NCBI RefSeq assembly: GCF_001269985.1
Contig: NZ_BBZB01000002.1
Location: forward strand, 744,001 to 808,000
Reading direction: 5' to 3'
Length of the DNA: 64,000 nucleotides
From: Pseudoalteromonas sp. '520P1 No. 423'
Lineage (GTDB): Bacteria > Pseudomonadota > Gammaproteobacteria > Enterobacterales > Alteromonadaceae
The translations under genes and the position numbers were made by a program. The notes under the pieces are model-generated. The model made no database searches. It saw nothing but the letters and a program-made list of their open reading frames with translations, and was not told the origin of the DNA. Of the stretch, positions 9,212 to 17,089 are shown in pieces; within the stretch, counting starts at the first letter, position 1; every line of letters starts with the position of its first letter.

Positions 9212-10051
9212 ATGGAATTACAAACGGTAGATTTTAAAGCAGATAACGCAGCTGAATTATTTGTTGAATCATTACGTAACACAGGCTTTGGTGTATTAAA
9301 AAATCACCCAATTTCAAAAGAATTGGTTGAGTCAATTTATGAAAATTGGCAAGCATTTTTTAATTCTGAAGAAAAAAGAGATTTTCCTTTTAGCAAAGAA
9401 AATCAAGATGGTTACTTTGGTCCCGAAACGTCAGAAATCGCTAAAGGCCATAAAGTTAAAGATATTAAAGAGTATTACCATGTTTATCCTAAAGGTCGTG
9501 TACCAGCACAACTTGAAGAACAAATACGTGAGTATTACCGTTTAGCAAACCAACTTGCAGCGCAGTTATTAACTTGGGTTCAAGAAAATGCACCTAAAGA
9601 AGTAAGTGAAAAGTTCTCGATTGATCTAAAAGATATGATCAAAAATTCAGAGCAAACTTTATTACGTATTTTACATTACCCGCCAATGACAGGTGATGAA
9701 GAACCAGGTGCAATACGTGCAGCGGCACATGGTGATATTAACTTATTAACAATATTACCAGCAGCAAATGAGCCTGGCTTACAAGTACTCAATAAAGATG
9801 ACTCTTGGTTAGACGTACCATGTGACTTTGGTAACTTAATTATTAATATTGGTGACATGTTACAAGAAACGTCAGGTGGTTATTTTCCATCAACGATTCA
9901 TCGTGTGATCAATCCAACAGGTAAAGCGACAACGAAATCACGTATTTCATTGCCTTTATTTTTACATCCTCATCCAGAAGTTGTGTTATCAGAGCGTTAC
10001 ACAGCAGATGAGTACTTAAACGAACGTCTAAGAGAGTTAGGTGTAAAATAA
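9212..10051 (+). CDS. 2-oxoglutarate/Fe(II) oxygenase, isopenicillin-N-synthase family
   Basis: A 279-residue cytosolic non-haem iron oxygenase. The N-terminal DIOX_N region has GFGVLKNHPIS and the C-terminal jelly roll carries the facial triad H173-x-D175 (HGDINLLT) and H230 (STIHRVINP), followed by R244-x-S246 for 2-oxoglutarate. All metal and cosubstrate residues are present, so it should be active. The start at 9212 follows an AAGGG site; a longer in-frame reading from 9143 overlaps nupC and is unlikely. It is the third gene after udk and nupC. Thymine-7-hydroxylase and pyrimidine deoxynucleoside 2'-hydroxylase belong to this same family, so a nucleobase or nucleoside substrate is plausible, but that is inferred from context only. 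Confidence 0.85.
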   Translation: MELQTVDFKADNAAELFVESLRNTGFGVLKNHPISKELVESIYENWQAFFNSEEKRDFPFSKENQDGYFGPETSEIAKGHKVKDIKEYYHVYPKGRVPAQLEEQIREYYRLANQLAAQLLTWVQENAPKEVSEKFSIDLKDMIKNSEQTLLRILHYPPMTGDEEPGAIRAAAHGDINLLTILPAANEPGLQVLNKDDSWLDVPCDFGNLIINIGDMLQETSGGYFPSTIHRVINPTGKATTKSRISLPLFLHPHPEVVLSERYTADEYLNERLRELGVK

Positions 10052-10072
10052 TTAGAAATTAAAAAGCATTAA

Positions 10073-10123
10073 TTGAGTTTATATTGATTTAGGTAACTTG
10101 CTTAAATAAAATTATAAACTCAA
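10073..10123 (+). other. Long-range stem in the 3' untranslated region
   Basis: TTGAGTTTATA and TATAAACTCAA form a perfect 11-bp stem around a 29-base loop just after the oxygenase stop. With the terminator 70 bases further on, this makes a structured stretch of about 150 bases that could be a 3' UTR or a small RNA. It matches no RNA family that I recognise. Confidence 0.4.
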
Positions 10124-10195
10124 AGGACAGATCAATTAAAGGACTGTTTGGTGTCTTAAGGGGTTAAGGCAGTAGACAAATATTGAACGAAGAGC

Positions 10196-10218
10196 AAAGG
10201 GCCGTAAGGCCCTTTTTT
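10196..10218 (+). terminator. Intrinsic terminator of the udk-nupC-oxygenase operon
   Basis: The stem AAAGGGCC / GGCCCTTT with a GTAA tetraloop runs into six T. It is 145 bases after the oxygenase stop, an unusually long 3' region. Confidence 0.9.
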
Positions 10219-10382
10219 CGTTTCTAAAGTTTAGTAATTAGAAGAAATAATTAATCTTAACGCCAACTCGTTAGCTGGTAGTTATTCATAATGGCTTAAA
10301 TTTTTCCATTCTTATGAAGCTCTGCCAAATTTTTATCAAATAAATCCATTGCAGCCTGTATATCCGACATTCCGCAGCATTT

Positions 10383-10772
10383 TTAGGAATAAATTTCTTG
10401 ATAGATGCTGCCCATGCAATTAATGATAATACTGTGCCTCTCCTCCACATTGAGGACTAATTGTTGCTCGCCACTGATTGTTAATACATGCAGACCTCGA
10501 AAGCAAAAGAACACCCCGCGAGCAGTTGGATTTTGGCACGTTTTGTATTTTAACTTGGGAAAATATACCGACTGAGCCTTTAACTCTCTTCTGAGCTTAT
10601 GCTCCAATGCGACATAAACCATTAAGCAATACGTCATTACCATCAGTAGTGCTTCAATCCTTTCTGGCTTTTTCAAATAAAGAGACGCGGTTAAAAAGTC
10701 AGGACTCTTTAGGGATCTAAAGCTCTTTTCTACACTTTGTTGTGATTTGTAAAGGCTAAGCGTTTTCTCCAT
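10383..10772 (-). pseudogene. Transposase C-terminal remnant (IS1634/IS4-like)
   Basis: The 129-residue open frame matches the C-terminal part of DDE transposases of the IS1634 type: SVEKSFRSLKSPDFLTASLY, then KPERIEALLMVMTYCLMVYV, and RGVFFCFRGLHVLTI. The catalytic N-terminal two thirds are missing, and no start signal or terminal inverted repeats are visible, so it is inactive. After its TAA the same frame holds a further 24-codon reading (ATG at 10370, TAA at 10296) that looks protein-like (MSDIQAAMDLFDKNLAELHK). It may be the end of a disrupted neighbour or chance. The rest of 10,219-10,382 shows nothing else. Confidence 0.7.
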
Positions 10773-10869
10773 CGTTAATATTTCTGTTTAACTAAAAAAT
10801 TTTTAAATTGGAAATCTTATATCATAATATTTAAAAATTCTGTCATACTTTAATAAATATAAAACAAAA

Positions 10870-10909
10870 CTGTCATCTTATCTTTAACAAACCGTCACCT
10901 AACTGTCAC
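10870..10909 (+). promoter_or_regulatory. Tandem PhoB (Pho) boxes
   Basis: Heptamers at an exact 11-base period form two adjacent Pho boxes: CTGTCAT at 10870, a weak TCTTTAA at 10881, CCGTCAC at 10892 and CTGTCAC at 10903. The consensus is two CTGTCAT-like repeats 4 bases apart. A TACCTT -10 candidate follows 10 bases after the last repeat, the spacing seen in PhoB-activated promoters that lack a -35. A further lone CTGTCAT lies at 10840, out of phase. The lipoprotein and receptor downstream are therefore likely induced by phosphate starvation. Confidence 0.85.
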
Positions 10910-10974
10910 ACGAAATAATTACCTTATTGCACTAATTAATTTAGTTAAAGAATTAAAACTTAGTGGAGATGGTA

Positions 10975-13755
10975 ATGAAAGGTCCTGAATTATTTAAAGT
11001 AAGTATGCTGACTTGTGCTTTAGCGTTAGCAGGTTGTGGTGGTAGTGATATTAATTTGAATGTTGAAGGTGAAACTGTTGTAGCACCTTCACCAACTATT
11101 CCACCAACAGGCGGTACTGATAAAGTACTTGCTGGTGTGCACAGCCCAAGCCTTTCAGCAACAGTATCTGCTGCTTTAGGTAAAGATGTAACTGTTCAAG
11201 TTTTATCAGGACGTATTACAACAGATGTTGAATTAACAACAGATGCATTTTGGGCGTTAGATGGTGCTGTATTTGTAGGTGATGATAATGCATCAAGTGC
11301 AACATTAACTGTTAACCCAGGTGCAGTCGTATTTGGTAACAGCGGTAAAGATTACTTAGTAATAAGCCGTGGTTCAAAGATTGAAGCAACGGGTACTAAA
11401 AATGACCCTATCATTATGACTTCTTTGCAAGATGTAGTTGGTGATACAACTGCTTCAGGCCAATGGGGCGGCGTAGTTTTATTAGGTAATGCACCTTCTA
11501 ATAAATGTCCTGCAGATGGCGATTGTGCACTTCAAGTTGAAGGTGTTGAAGCTGGTGCGGTATTCGGTGGCACTAACTGGGAAGATAACTCTGGTACTTT
11601 ACAATATGTTGTTGTTAAAAATGCCGGTTACGAAGTTGCTCCAGGGGATGAATTAAATGGTGTGACATTTGGTGGTGTTGGTTCACAAACAACAGTTGAT
11701 TACTTACAAGTGCATAATAACTCTGATGACGGTGTTGAATTCTTTGGCGGTGCAGTCAATGTTAAGCACTTAGTGTTAACAAGTAATGATGATGACAATG
11801 TTGACTGGGATAATGGCTACAAAGGTAAAATGCAATTTGTTTATATCGAACAAGATAAAAACTCTACAGATGCTAACCGTGCTATCGAAGCTGACAATGA
11901 TGGCAACAATCCTTCAAAGGACCCTAAATCACAACCTATCATTTCAAACCTAACTGTAGTTGGTAACAATTTTAAAGGTGAAGATGAAGCTGAAGGTATC
12001 TACTTACGTGAAGGTACAGGCTTACATTTATACAACTCAGTGATTTGGGGTCCATCTGAAATGGGCGAATGTTTAGAAATTGAAGGTATTCCTGAAGATT
12101 CTGAATTAACTGAGAGTGAAACAGTTAATAATGCAAATAACGGTATTATAAAAATAGAAAATACAGTTATGGCGTGTACTAACGGCGAAAACTTTAAAAA
12201 CCCTAAAGATCAAGACGGTAATATTTTACTAGATTTAGAACCTTGGTTTACAGCGCAAACTGGTAACAGTGTTAATGACAAAGCTATGATTGGTGTAAAT
12301 GGTGAACCATTATCAGGCTCTCCATTATTAGAAGCAGGTCAAGATGTAAATAACACAGTTGATTCTTTCTTCGACTCTGTAAATTACATTGGTGCATTTG
12401 ACGGTCAAAACGATTGGCGTGAAGGTTGGGCATTCGGTTATGGTGGTGGAGAAGTAACTGCACCTGCAGAGGTTGCAGGTTGTCCAGCAGGAACACAATC
12501 AATTACACCAATAGATGGTTCAACAACAACATGTGAAATTAATGGTCGAATTACAGCTGATTTAACTTTAACTGCTGGTAATTTATATGCATTAGATGGT
12601 GCTGTTTTTGTAGGTGGCGATAAAGAAAACTCTGCAACATTAACAGTAGAGCCTGGTGTAACTGTGTACGGTCGTAATGGTGATGACTATCTTGTTATTA
12701 GCCGTGATTCAAAAATTGTTGCAAATGGTACACAAGATAACCCAATTAGCTTCACTTCTAGTCAAGATGTTTTAGGTGAAGAGACATTTGCAGGCCAGTG
12801 GGGCGGCATGGTTATTTTAGGTAATGCGCCTTCTAATAAGTGTCCTACAGATGGTTCTGATTGTGCTTTAAAAGTTGAAGGTGTTGAGAGTAGTGCTGTA
12901 TTTGGTGGTACTGACACATCTGATAATTCAGGTACTTTACGTTATGTAAGAGTCATGAATGCCGGTTATGAAATTGCACCTGGTAATGAGTTAAACGGTA
13001 TCACATTTGGTGGTGTAGGTGCTGGTACTACGGTTGAATATGTACAAGTTCACCAAAATGCAGATGATGGTGTTGAGTTCTTTGGCGGTACAGTTCAAGC
13101 TAAATACTTAGTTTTAACTAGCATTCAAGATGACAGCATTGACTGGGATAATGGTTTCCAAGGTAAGCTTCAACATGTTTTAGTTAAGCAAGCAGCTGAT
13201 AATTCAGATGCTAACCGTGGTATCGAAGCTGATAATGATGGTAATTCGCCAGACAAGACACCACGCTCTAATCCAACTTTATCTAATGTAACAATTATTG
13301 GTAATAATTTTAAAGGTGAAGACGAAGGCGAAGGCATTTACTTCCGTGAAGGAACTGGTGCACAAATGTACAACATTGTTGTTACGGGTGCACAAGGTAT
13401 GGGTGAGTGTTTAGAGCTAGAAGGCATTCCTAAAGATTCTGTTTTAACACATAGCGAAACAGTTAAAAATGCACAAGATGGCACTATTAAGTTTGTTAGC
13501 TCTGTAATTGCCTGTTCTGAAAACTTTAAAAACCCTTCAGATGTTGATTTCAACTTGAGTGATTGGTGGAGCAACGTGTTAGGTAATAAAGTTGCACAAA
13601 GCCAAGAAAATGTAGTGAATGGTATTTTCACTACTGATGCAACAGTTGCAACAGATGTTAAAGCAATCGATGGTTTCTTTGATACAACAAGCCACATTGG
13701 TGCGGTATCTGAAGATAACAATTGGACTGCAGGTTGGACAGTCGGTCTGGAATAA
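10975..13755 (+). CDS. Phosphate-starvation surface lipoprotein with duplicated beta-helix halves
   Basis: A 926-residue lipoprotein. MKGPELFKVSMLTCALALAGC ends in a lipobox with the lipidated Cys at residue 21, followed by GGSD. The mature protein consists of two homologous halves (about residues 70-490 and 510-926). Each has the same landmark order: AVFVG..N..SATLTV.PG, DYLVISR.SKI, GQWGG.V.LGNAPSNKCP, YEVAPGDELNGVTFGGVG, DDGVEFFGG, NR.IEADNDGN, NFKGEDE.EGIY.REGTG and GECLE.EGIP. The pattern suggests a right-handed beta-helix or similar repetitive fold. The family is common next to TonB receptors in Alteromonadales and has no assigned enzyme activity. The ATG at 10975 has GGAG six bases upstream; the in-frame GTG at 10963 overlaps that site. 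The gene lies directly under Pho boxes and is followed by a TonB receptor, so binding of a phosphorus-containing substrate at the cell surface is plausible. Confidence 0.8.
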   Translation: MKGPELFKVSMLTCALALAGCGGSDINLNVEGETVVAPSPTIPPTGGTDKVLAGVHSPSLSATVSAALGKDVTVQVLSGRITTDVELTTDAFWALDGAVFVGDDNASSATLTVNPGAVVFGNSGKDYLVISRGSKIEATGTKNDPIIMTSLQDVVGDTTASGQWGGVVLLGNAPSNKCPADGDCALQVEGVEAGAVFGGTNWEDNSGTLQYVVVKNAGYEVAPGDELNGVTFGGVGSQTTVDYLQVHNNSDDGVEFFGGAVNVKHLVLTSNDDDNVDWDNGYKGKMQFVYIEQDKNSTDANRAIEADNDGNNPSKDPKSQPIISNLTVVGNNFKGEDEAEGIYLREGTGLHLYNSVIWGPSEMGECLEIEGIPEDSELTESETVNNANNGIIKIENTVMACTNGENFKNPKDQDGNILLDLEPWFTAQTGNSVNDKAMIGVNGEPLSGSPLLEAGQDVNNTVDSFFDSVNYIGAFDGQNDWREGWAFGYGGGEVTAPAEVAGCPAGTQSITPIDGSTTTCEINGRITADLTLTAGNLYALDGAVFVGGDKENSATLTVEPGVTVYGRNGDDYLVISRDSKIVANGTQDNPISFTSSQDVLGEETFAGQWGGMVILGNAPSNKCPTDGSDCALKVEGVESSAVFGGTDTSDNSGTLRYVRVMNAGYEIAPGNELNGITFGGVGAGTTVEYVQVHQNADDGVEFFGGTVQAKYLVLTSIQDDSIDWDNGFQGKLQHVLVKQAADNSDANRGIEADNDGNSPDKTPRSNPTLSNVTIIGNNFKGEDEGEGIYFREGTGAQMYNIVVTGAQGMGECLELEGIPKDSVLTHSETVKNAQDGTIKFVSSVIACSENFKNPSDVDFNLSDWWSNVLGNKVAQSQENVVNGIFTTDATVATDVKAIDGFFDTTSHIGAVSEDNNWTAGWTVGLE

Positions 13756-13770
13756 GACTAAACCCACACT

Positions 13771-13796
13771 ATGCCAAGTTAGCAATAGCTTGGCAT
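13771..13796 (+). other. Intercistronic hairpin
   Basis: ATGCCAAG / CTTGGCAT around a ten-base loop forms a perfect stem in the 83-base gap between the lipoprotein and receptor genes. No T-run follows, so it is more likely an mRNA-stabilising or attenuating hairpin that sets the lipoprotein:receptor ratio than a true terminator. Confidence 0.6.
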
Positions 13797-13838
13797 GATT
13801 AAAGTGAATTAATTTAGCTTATTTCGTCGAGGCAAAAA

Positions 13839-16487
13839 ATGAAAAACACATCAGTTAAATTCGGGTTATCAGCAATATCTTCAGCAGTTTTATTATCACT
13901 AGCTGGAACTGCATTTGCTAACGAAGTTACCGAAGTACAAGATGAAGCAGTATTAGAAGAAGTTGTAGTGAGTGCAAGCCGATTAAAAGGCACGGCGACA
14001 GCAGTTTTAGAAGAGCGTAAGCAGCAAGCTTTTGTTGCCGATATTATGGGCTCAGAACAAATTTCACGAAGCGGTGATAGTGATGCAGCAGCGGCACTTC
14101 GTCGTGTAACAGGTTTAACATTAGTTGATGGTAAATTTATTTATGTACGCGGTTTGGGTGAACGATACTCAAGTACGCAATTAAATAGCTCTGCAGTACC
14201 GAGTCCAGATCCGACTCGCTCAGTTATTCCATTGGATTTATTCCCTGCTGACATTATTGAAAGTCTATCAGTTCAAAAATCATTTTCACCTTCAATGCCT
14301 GCATCATTTGGTGGTGGTAATGTCGATATTCGAATTAAAACAATTCCAAGTGATTTTGTATTTAATATGAGTGGCTCCTTAGGTACAAATACTAATAACT
14401 CAGATGATGGCATCGAGTATAAAGGTGGGAGTGATGATTGGCAGGGTCTAGATGATGGTACACGTCAACTGCCAGCTTCGATAAAAGCAGTTTATGACTC
14501 TGGTCAGTCACTGGATGATTTATCACCTGAAGATAGTAGACAATTAGTCACAGATTTAAACCGAAACTATGATCCAAAATCGACTTCAATTGACCCTGAT
14601 CATAGTGTTAATTTTACGCTAGGTAATAGCACTGAATCAGGCGATTGGCGTTACGGTTTCTTATCATCGATTAGTTACGATAATTCTTATTTTGTTGGAA
14701 AAGAATATCAAGGTGAAAAGTTTTTACTCGGTGAAAATAGTGCAGCGATGGTACAAGGCTATGATGATGTTAATACAACAGAGCATAGTGTCAAATGGTC
14801 AGGTATGCTTAACTTTGGTATCGAATGGCAAAAGAATCATCGCATTGATATGAGCACAATGATATTACATGATACTGTCGATACTATTAGAGATAAAAGT
14901 GGTATTTCAGAGAATGTAAATGAATCAGATAATCGCCGTATTCGCTCTTATGATATAAAGTATGAAGAAAGAGAGCTAATAGTAAACCAACTTAAAGGTA
15001 TGCATACTTTTGAGCAATTAAACTATGCAGGCTTTGATTGGAAGTATTCACTTGGTCGCTCTAATCGTTATGCGCCAGGTAATATGAGTTCACGCTTCAT
15101 TGTAACGGATCATAATGAAGATGATATCTATGACGTTGTTAATGAAGGTGCGCTTTCAAACTCTACAACAGCTGCACGATATACTTTTCAGCAATTAGAT
15201 GATGAAGTAGAGAATTATGGATTCAACTTTACAGTTCCTCTTTCATTTAATGCATTAGAAGTCGAAATTAAAACGGGTGCTGATTATATTTCTAAAGAAC
15301 GATCAGCCAGTAACCGTAGATTTGATATTAATACTCGCGCTTTTAATGACGTCGATCTAACTGGTAGTGAATTAAACGAAGTACTTTCAGATGATGTCAT
15401 TCAAAATGCAACTTTAACACGTAGTATCTTAAACGATACAACTATAGATGGTGATGATTATTTATCAGCTCAAAAAATTGATGCTTATTATTTAGAAGCT
15501 GACTTTTTCTTCGATAACAAATTTAGAGTCAGTGGTGGTGTTCGTTGGGAGGATTTCAGACAAATATCTGTACCTTTAGACCCATACACAGGACAAATTG
15601 TATTAGCAAGTGATGCAACTAATGAAGATTATAAAGAATTAGCATTTCAAAGTGATGATTTTTATCCTGCATTAGCGTTAACATATTTATACGATGATGA
15701 AACACAATATCGTTTTAGTTTTGGTCAAACAACAGTGAGACCTGATTTGCGTGAGATAACTAAATCAAACTATATAGATCCATTAACTGAATATCCTGTA
15801 GGTGGGACGCCAGGGTTGCGCGCAACTTCAATTAATAATTACGATTTTAGATACGAGAATTATTTTGACTCTGGGGAAAACTTTTCAGTAGGTGTGTTCT
15901 ATAAAGATATGACAGATCCAATTGAGACTGTGCAGTCTTCAGGTCAAGATGGTCCGCCTCTCGTTCGAATTGCAAATGCTGAAACAGGTTATGTTGCAGG
16001 CGTTGAATTTGAATTCTTGAAAGACTTTTCTTTCTTAGAAGGTATTGGCCAAGATATTTTTATGTCGGGTAATTTAACCGTTAGTGACTCTGAAATGGAA
16101 CTAGACCGACAAAATATTGTTGATCAAGCAGGTGTATCTGCTGCAGTTACCAATACTAAACGTCGTTTAACGGGTCATTCAAAATATGTTGTAAATATGC
16201 AGTTAGGCTATGATGCGCCTAATGGCAATCATGCTGCAACACTGATCTACAACGTATTCGGCGAAAGAATTATTATACCCGGAATTGAAGGGCAGCAAGA
16301 TGCAATGGAACAACCATTCCATTCACTTGATTTGAACTACAGCTACTTTCCGGATTTTAATTCGAGCATTAAACTTAAGCTTAAAAACTTGTTGAACGAA
16401 GAACAAGAAATTTTAGCAGATAATGCACTCGTTCGAAGTAAAGAGAAAGGGACTGAATTTTCAGTTCAATACACTTACCAATTTTAA
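13839..16487 (+). CDS. TonB-dependent outer-membrane receptor (PhoB-controlled partner of the lipoprotein)
   Basis: An 882-residue outer-membrane transporter. The signal peptide ends AFA|N at about residue 27, the TonB box is LEEVVVSASRLKG, and the plug (about 60-170) contains AAAALRRVTGLTLVDGKFIYV, RGLGERYSSTQLN and SFGGGNVDIRIKT. The barrel continues to the terminal aromatic QYTYQF. It belongs to the large-substrate TonB receptors of marine Gammaproteobacteria rather than classical siderophore receptors. It is cotranscribed with the preceding lipoprotein under the Pho boxes. The pair looks like a receptor plus surface-exposed accessory lipoprotein, similar in logic to SusC/SusD but not homologous in the lipoprotein. 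The substrate is unknown; phosphate-containing organics are the inference. Confidence 0.88.
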   Translation: MKNTSVKFGLSAISSAVLLSLAGTAFANEVTEVQDEAVLEEVVVSASRLKGTATAVLEERKQQAFVADIMGSEQISRSGDSDAAAALRRVTGLTLVDGKFIYVRGLGERYSSTQLNSSAVPSPDPTRSVIPLDLFPADIIESLSVQKSFSPSMPASFGGGNVDIRIKTIPSDFVFNMSGSLGTNTNNSDDGIEYKGGSDDWQGLDDGTRQLPASIKAVYDSGQSLDDLSPEDSRQLVTDLNRNYDPKSTSIDPDHSVNFTLGNSTESGDWRYGFLSSISYDNSYFVGKEYQGEKFLLGENSAAMVQGYDDVNTTEHSVKWSGMLNFGIEWQKNHRIDMSTMILHDTVDTIRDKSGISENVNESDNRRIRSYDIKYEERELIVNQLKGMHTFEQLNYAGFDWKYSLGRSNRYAPGNMSSRFIVTDHNEDDIYDVVNEGALSNSTTAARYTFQQLDDEVENYGFNFTVPLSFNALEVEIKTGADYISKERSASNRRFDINTRAFNDVDLTGSELNEVLSDDVIQNATLTRSILNDTTIDGDDYLSAQKIDAYYLEADFFFDNKFRVSGGVRWEDFRQISVPLDPYTGQIVLASDATNEDYKELAFQSDDFYPALALTYLYDDETQYRFSFGQTTVRPDLREITKSNYIDPLTEYPVGGTPGLRATSINNYDFRYENYFDSGENFSVGVFYKDMTDPIETVQSSGQDGPPLVRIANAETGYVAGVEFEFLKDFSFLEGIGQDIFMSGNLTVSDSEMELDRQNIVDQAGVSAAVTNTKRRLTGHSKYVVNMQLGYDAPNGNHAATLIYNVFGERIIIPGIEGQQDAMEQPFHSLDLNYSYFPDFNSSIKLKLKNLLNEEQEILADNALVRSKEKGTEFSVQYTYQF

Positions 16488-16660
16488 AGTTACGAAAGTA
16501 ACTTACAACCGAGCAGTCTTCTCACTTAGGTGAGCGGCCAAGCCCCTTCAAACGAAGGGGCTTTTTTAATCCAATTTAGAACCAATTTTAAAGTTATGTA
16601 ACGTAGCTTAAAACCGAGCATTTTTCTCACTTAGGTGAGTCCAAGCCCCTTCGAACGAAG
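16478..16660 (+). repeat. Tandem duplication of the receptor 3' end and terminator
   Basis: Two diverged copies lie 104 bases apart: 16478-16567 and 16582-16660. They share CCAATTTTAAAGTTA at the start, ACCGAGCA, the small hairpin CTCACTTAGGTGAG, and AAGCCCCTTC. Copy one begins in the last receptor codons. Copy two has lost the right arm of the terminator stem (GAAGTCTCT instead of GAAGGGGCTT), so it is probably a dead copy. Confidence 0.75.
16540..16567 (+). terminator. Terminator of the lipoprotein-receptor operon
   Basis: AAGCCCCTTC / GAAGGGGCTT with an AAAC loop followed by a T-run is a strong intrinsic terminator 50 bases after the receptor stop. Confidence 0.92.
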
Positions 16661-16667
16661 TCTCTAG

Positions 16668-17016
16668 TTAAATTGTACCGTTACAAGGGTCGTGTGGTTT
16701 TTTTTTGATGAGCAGAGGTTTAATAAATATATGCTAGATAACTCTCATAAATATATAAATATGAAAGTTCAGCCTTTGAAAATAAGTGATGGTTTAGTGC
16801 ATTTAAGATTTAGTAAAAAATCAATATGAAAACATCAACTTAGTAAATTAAAAAAGTTTTTGAAAATTTAAAAGCAAGTGGTGCATTAGAAGCTTTCACC
16901 AATGTTGAATAGGTTTAGTTAAAAATTCTAAATAAAGTGAGTTAAAAAGTATCAAATGATCTACTGTATTGTGCTTATTATTTAGAAGAATACAATTATA
17001 AAAGTATGTGATTGTA
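16668..17016 (+). other. Non-coding stretch with possible degenerate coding remnants
   Basis: No intact gene is seen. Short protein-like readings exist: a 22-codon ORF from the ATG near 16,761 (MKVQPLKISDGLVHLRF) and, in another frame, KKVFENLKASGALEAFTNVE before a stop near 16,912. These may be the ends of one decayed small gene, but the evidence is weak. Confidence 0.3.
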
Positions 17017-17044
17017 TTGACATTTTTGTTGCGATAAGTAGGCT
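17017..17044 (+). promoter_or_regulatory. Sigma70-type promoter of the Lgt-like gene
   Basis: A perfect TTGACA -35 at 17,017 is followed 16 bases later by TAGGCT (17,039-17,044) as the -10. The start codon is at 17,090. The -10 neighbourhood TAGGCTACTTT is shared with udk. Confidence 0.65.
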
Positions 17045-17089
17045 ACTTTAAAAAGAGCTGATCTCCAGCTTTGATTAACGGAAATTATC

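Noticed and set aside
10383..10772. Functional IS element
   Set aside because: Only the transposase C terminus is present, with no terminal inverted repeats or target duplication seen.
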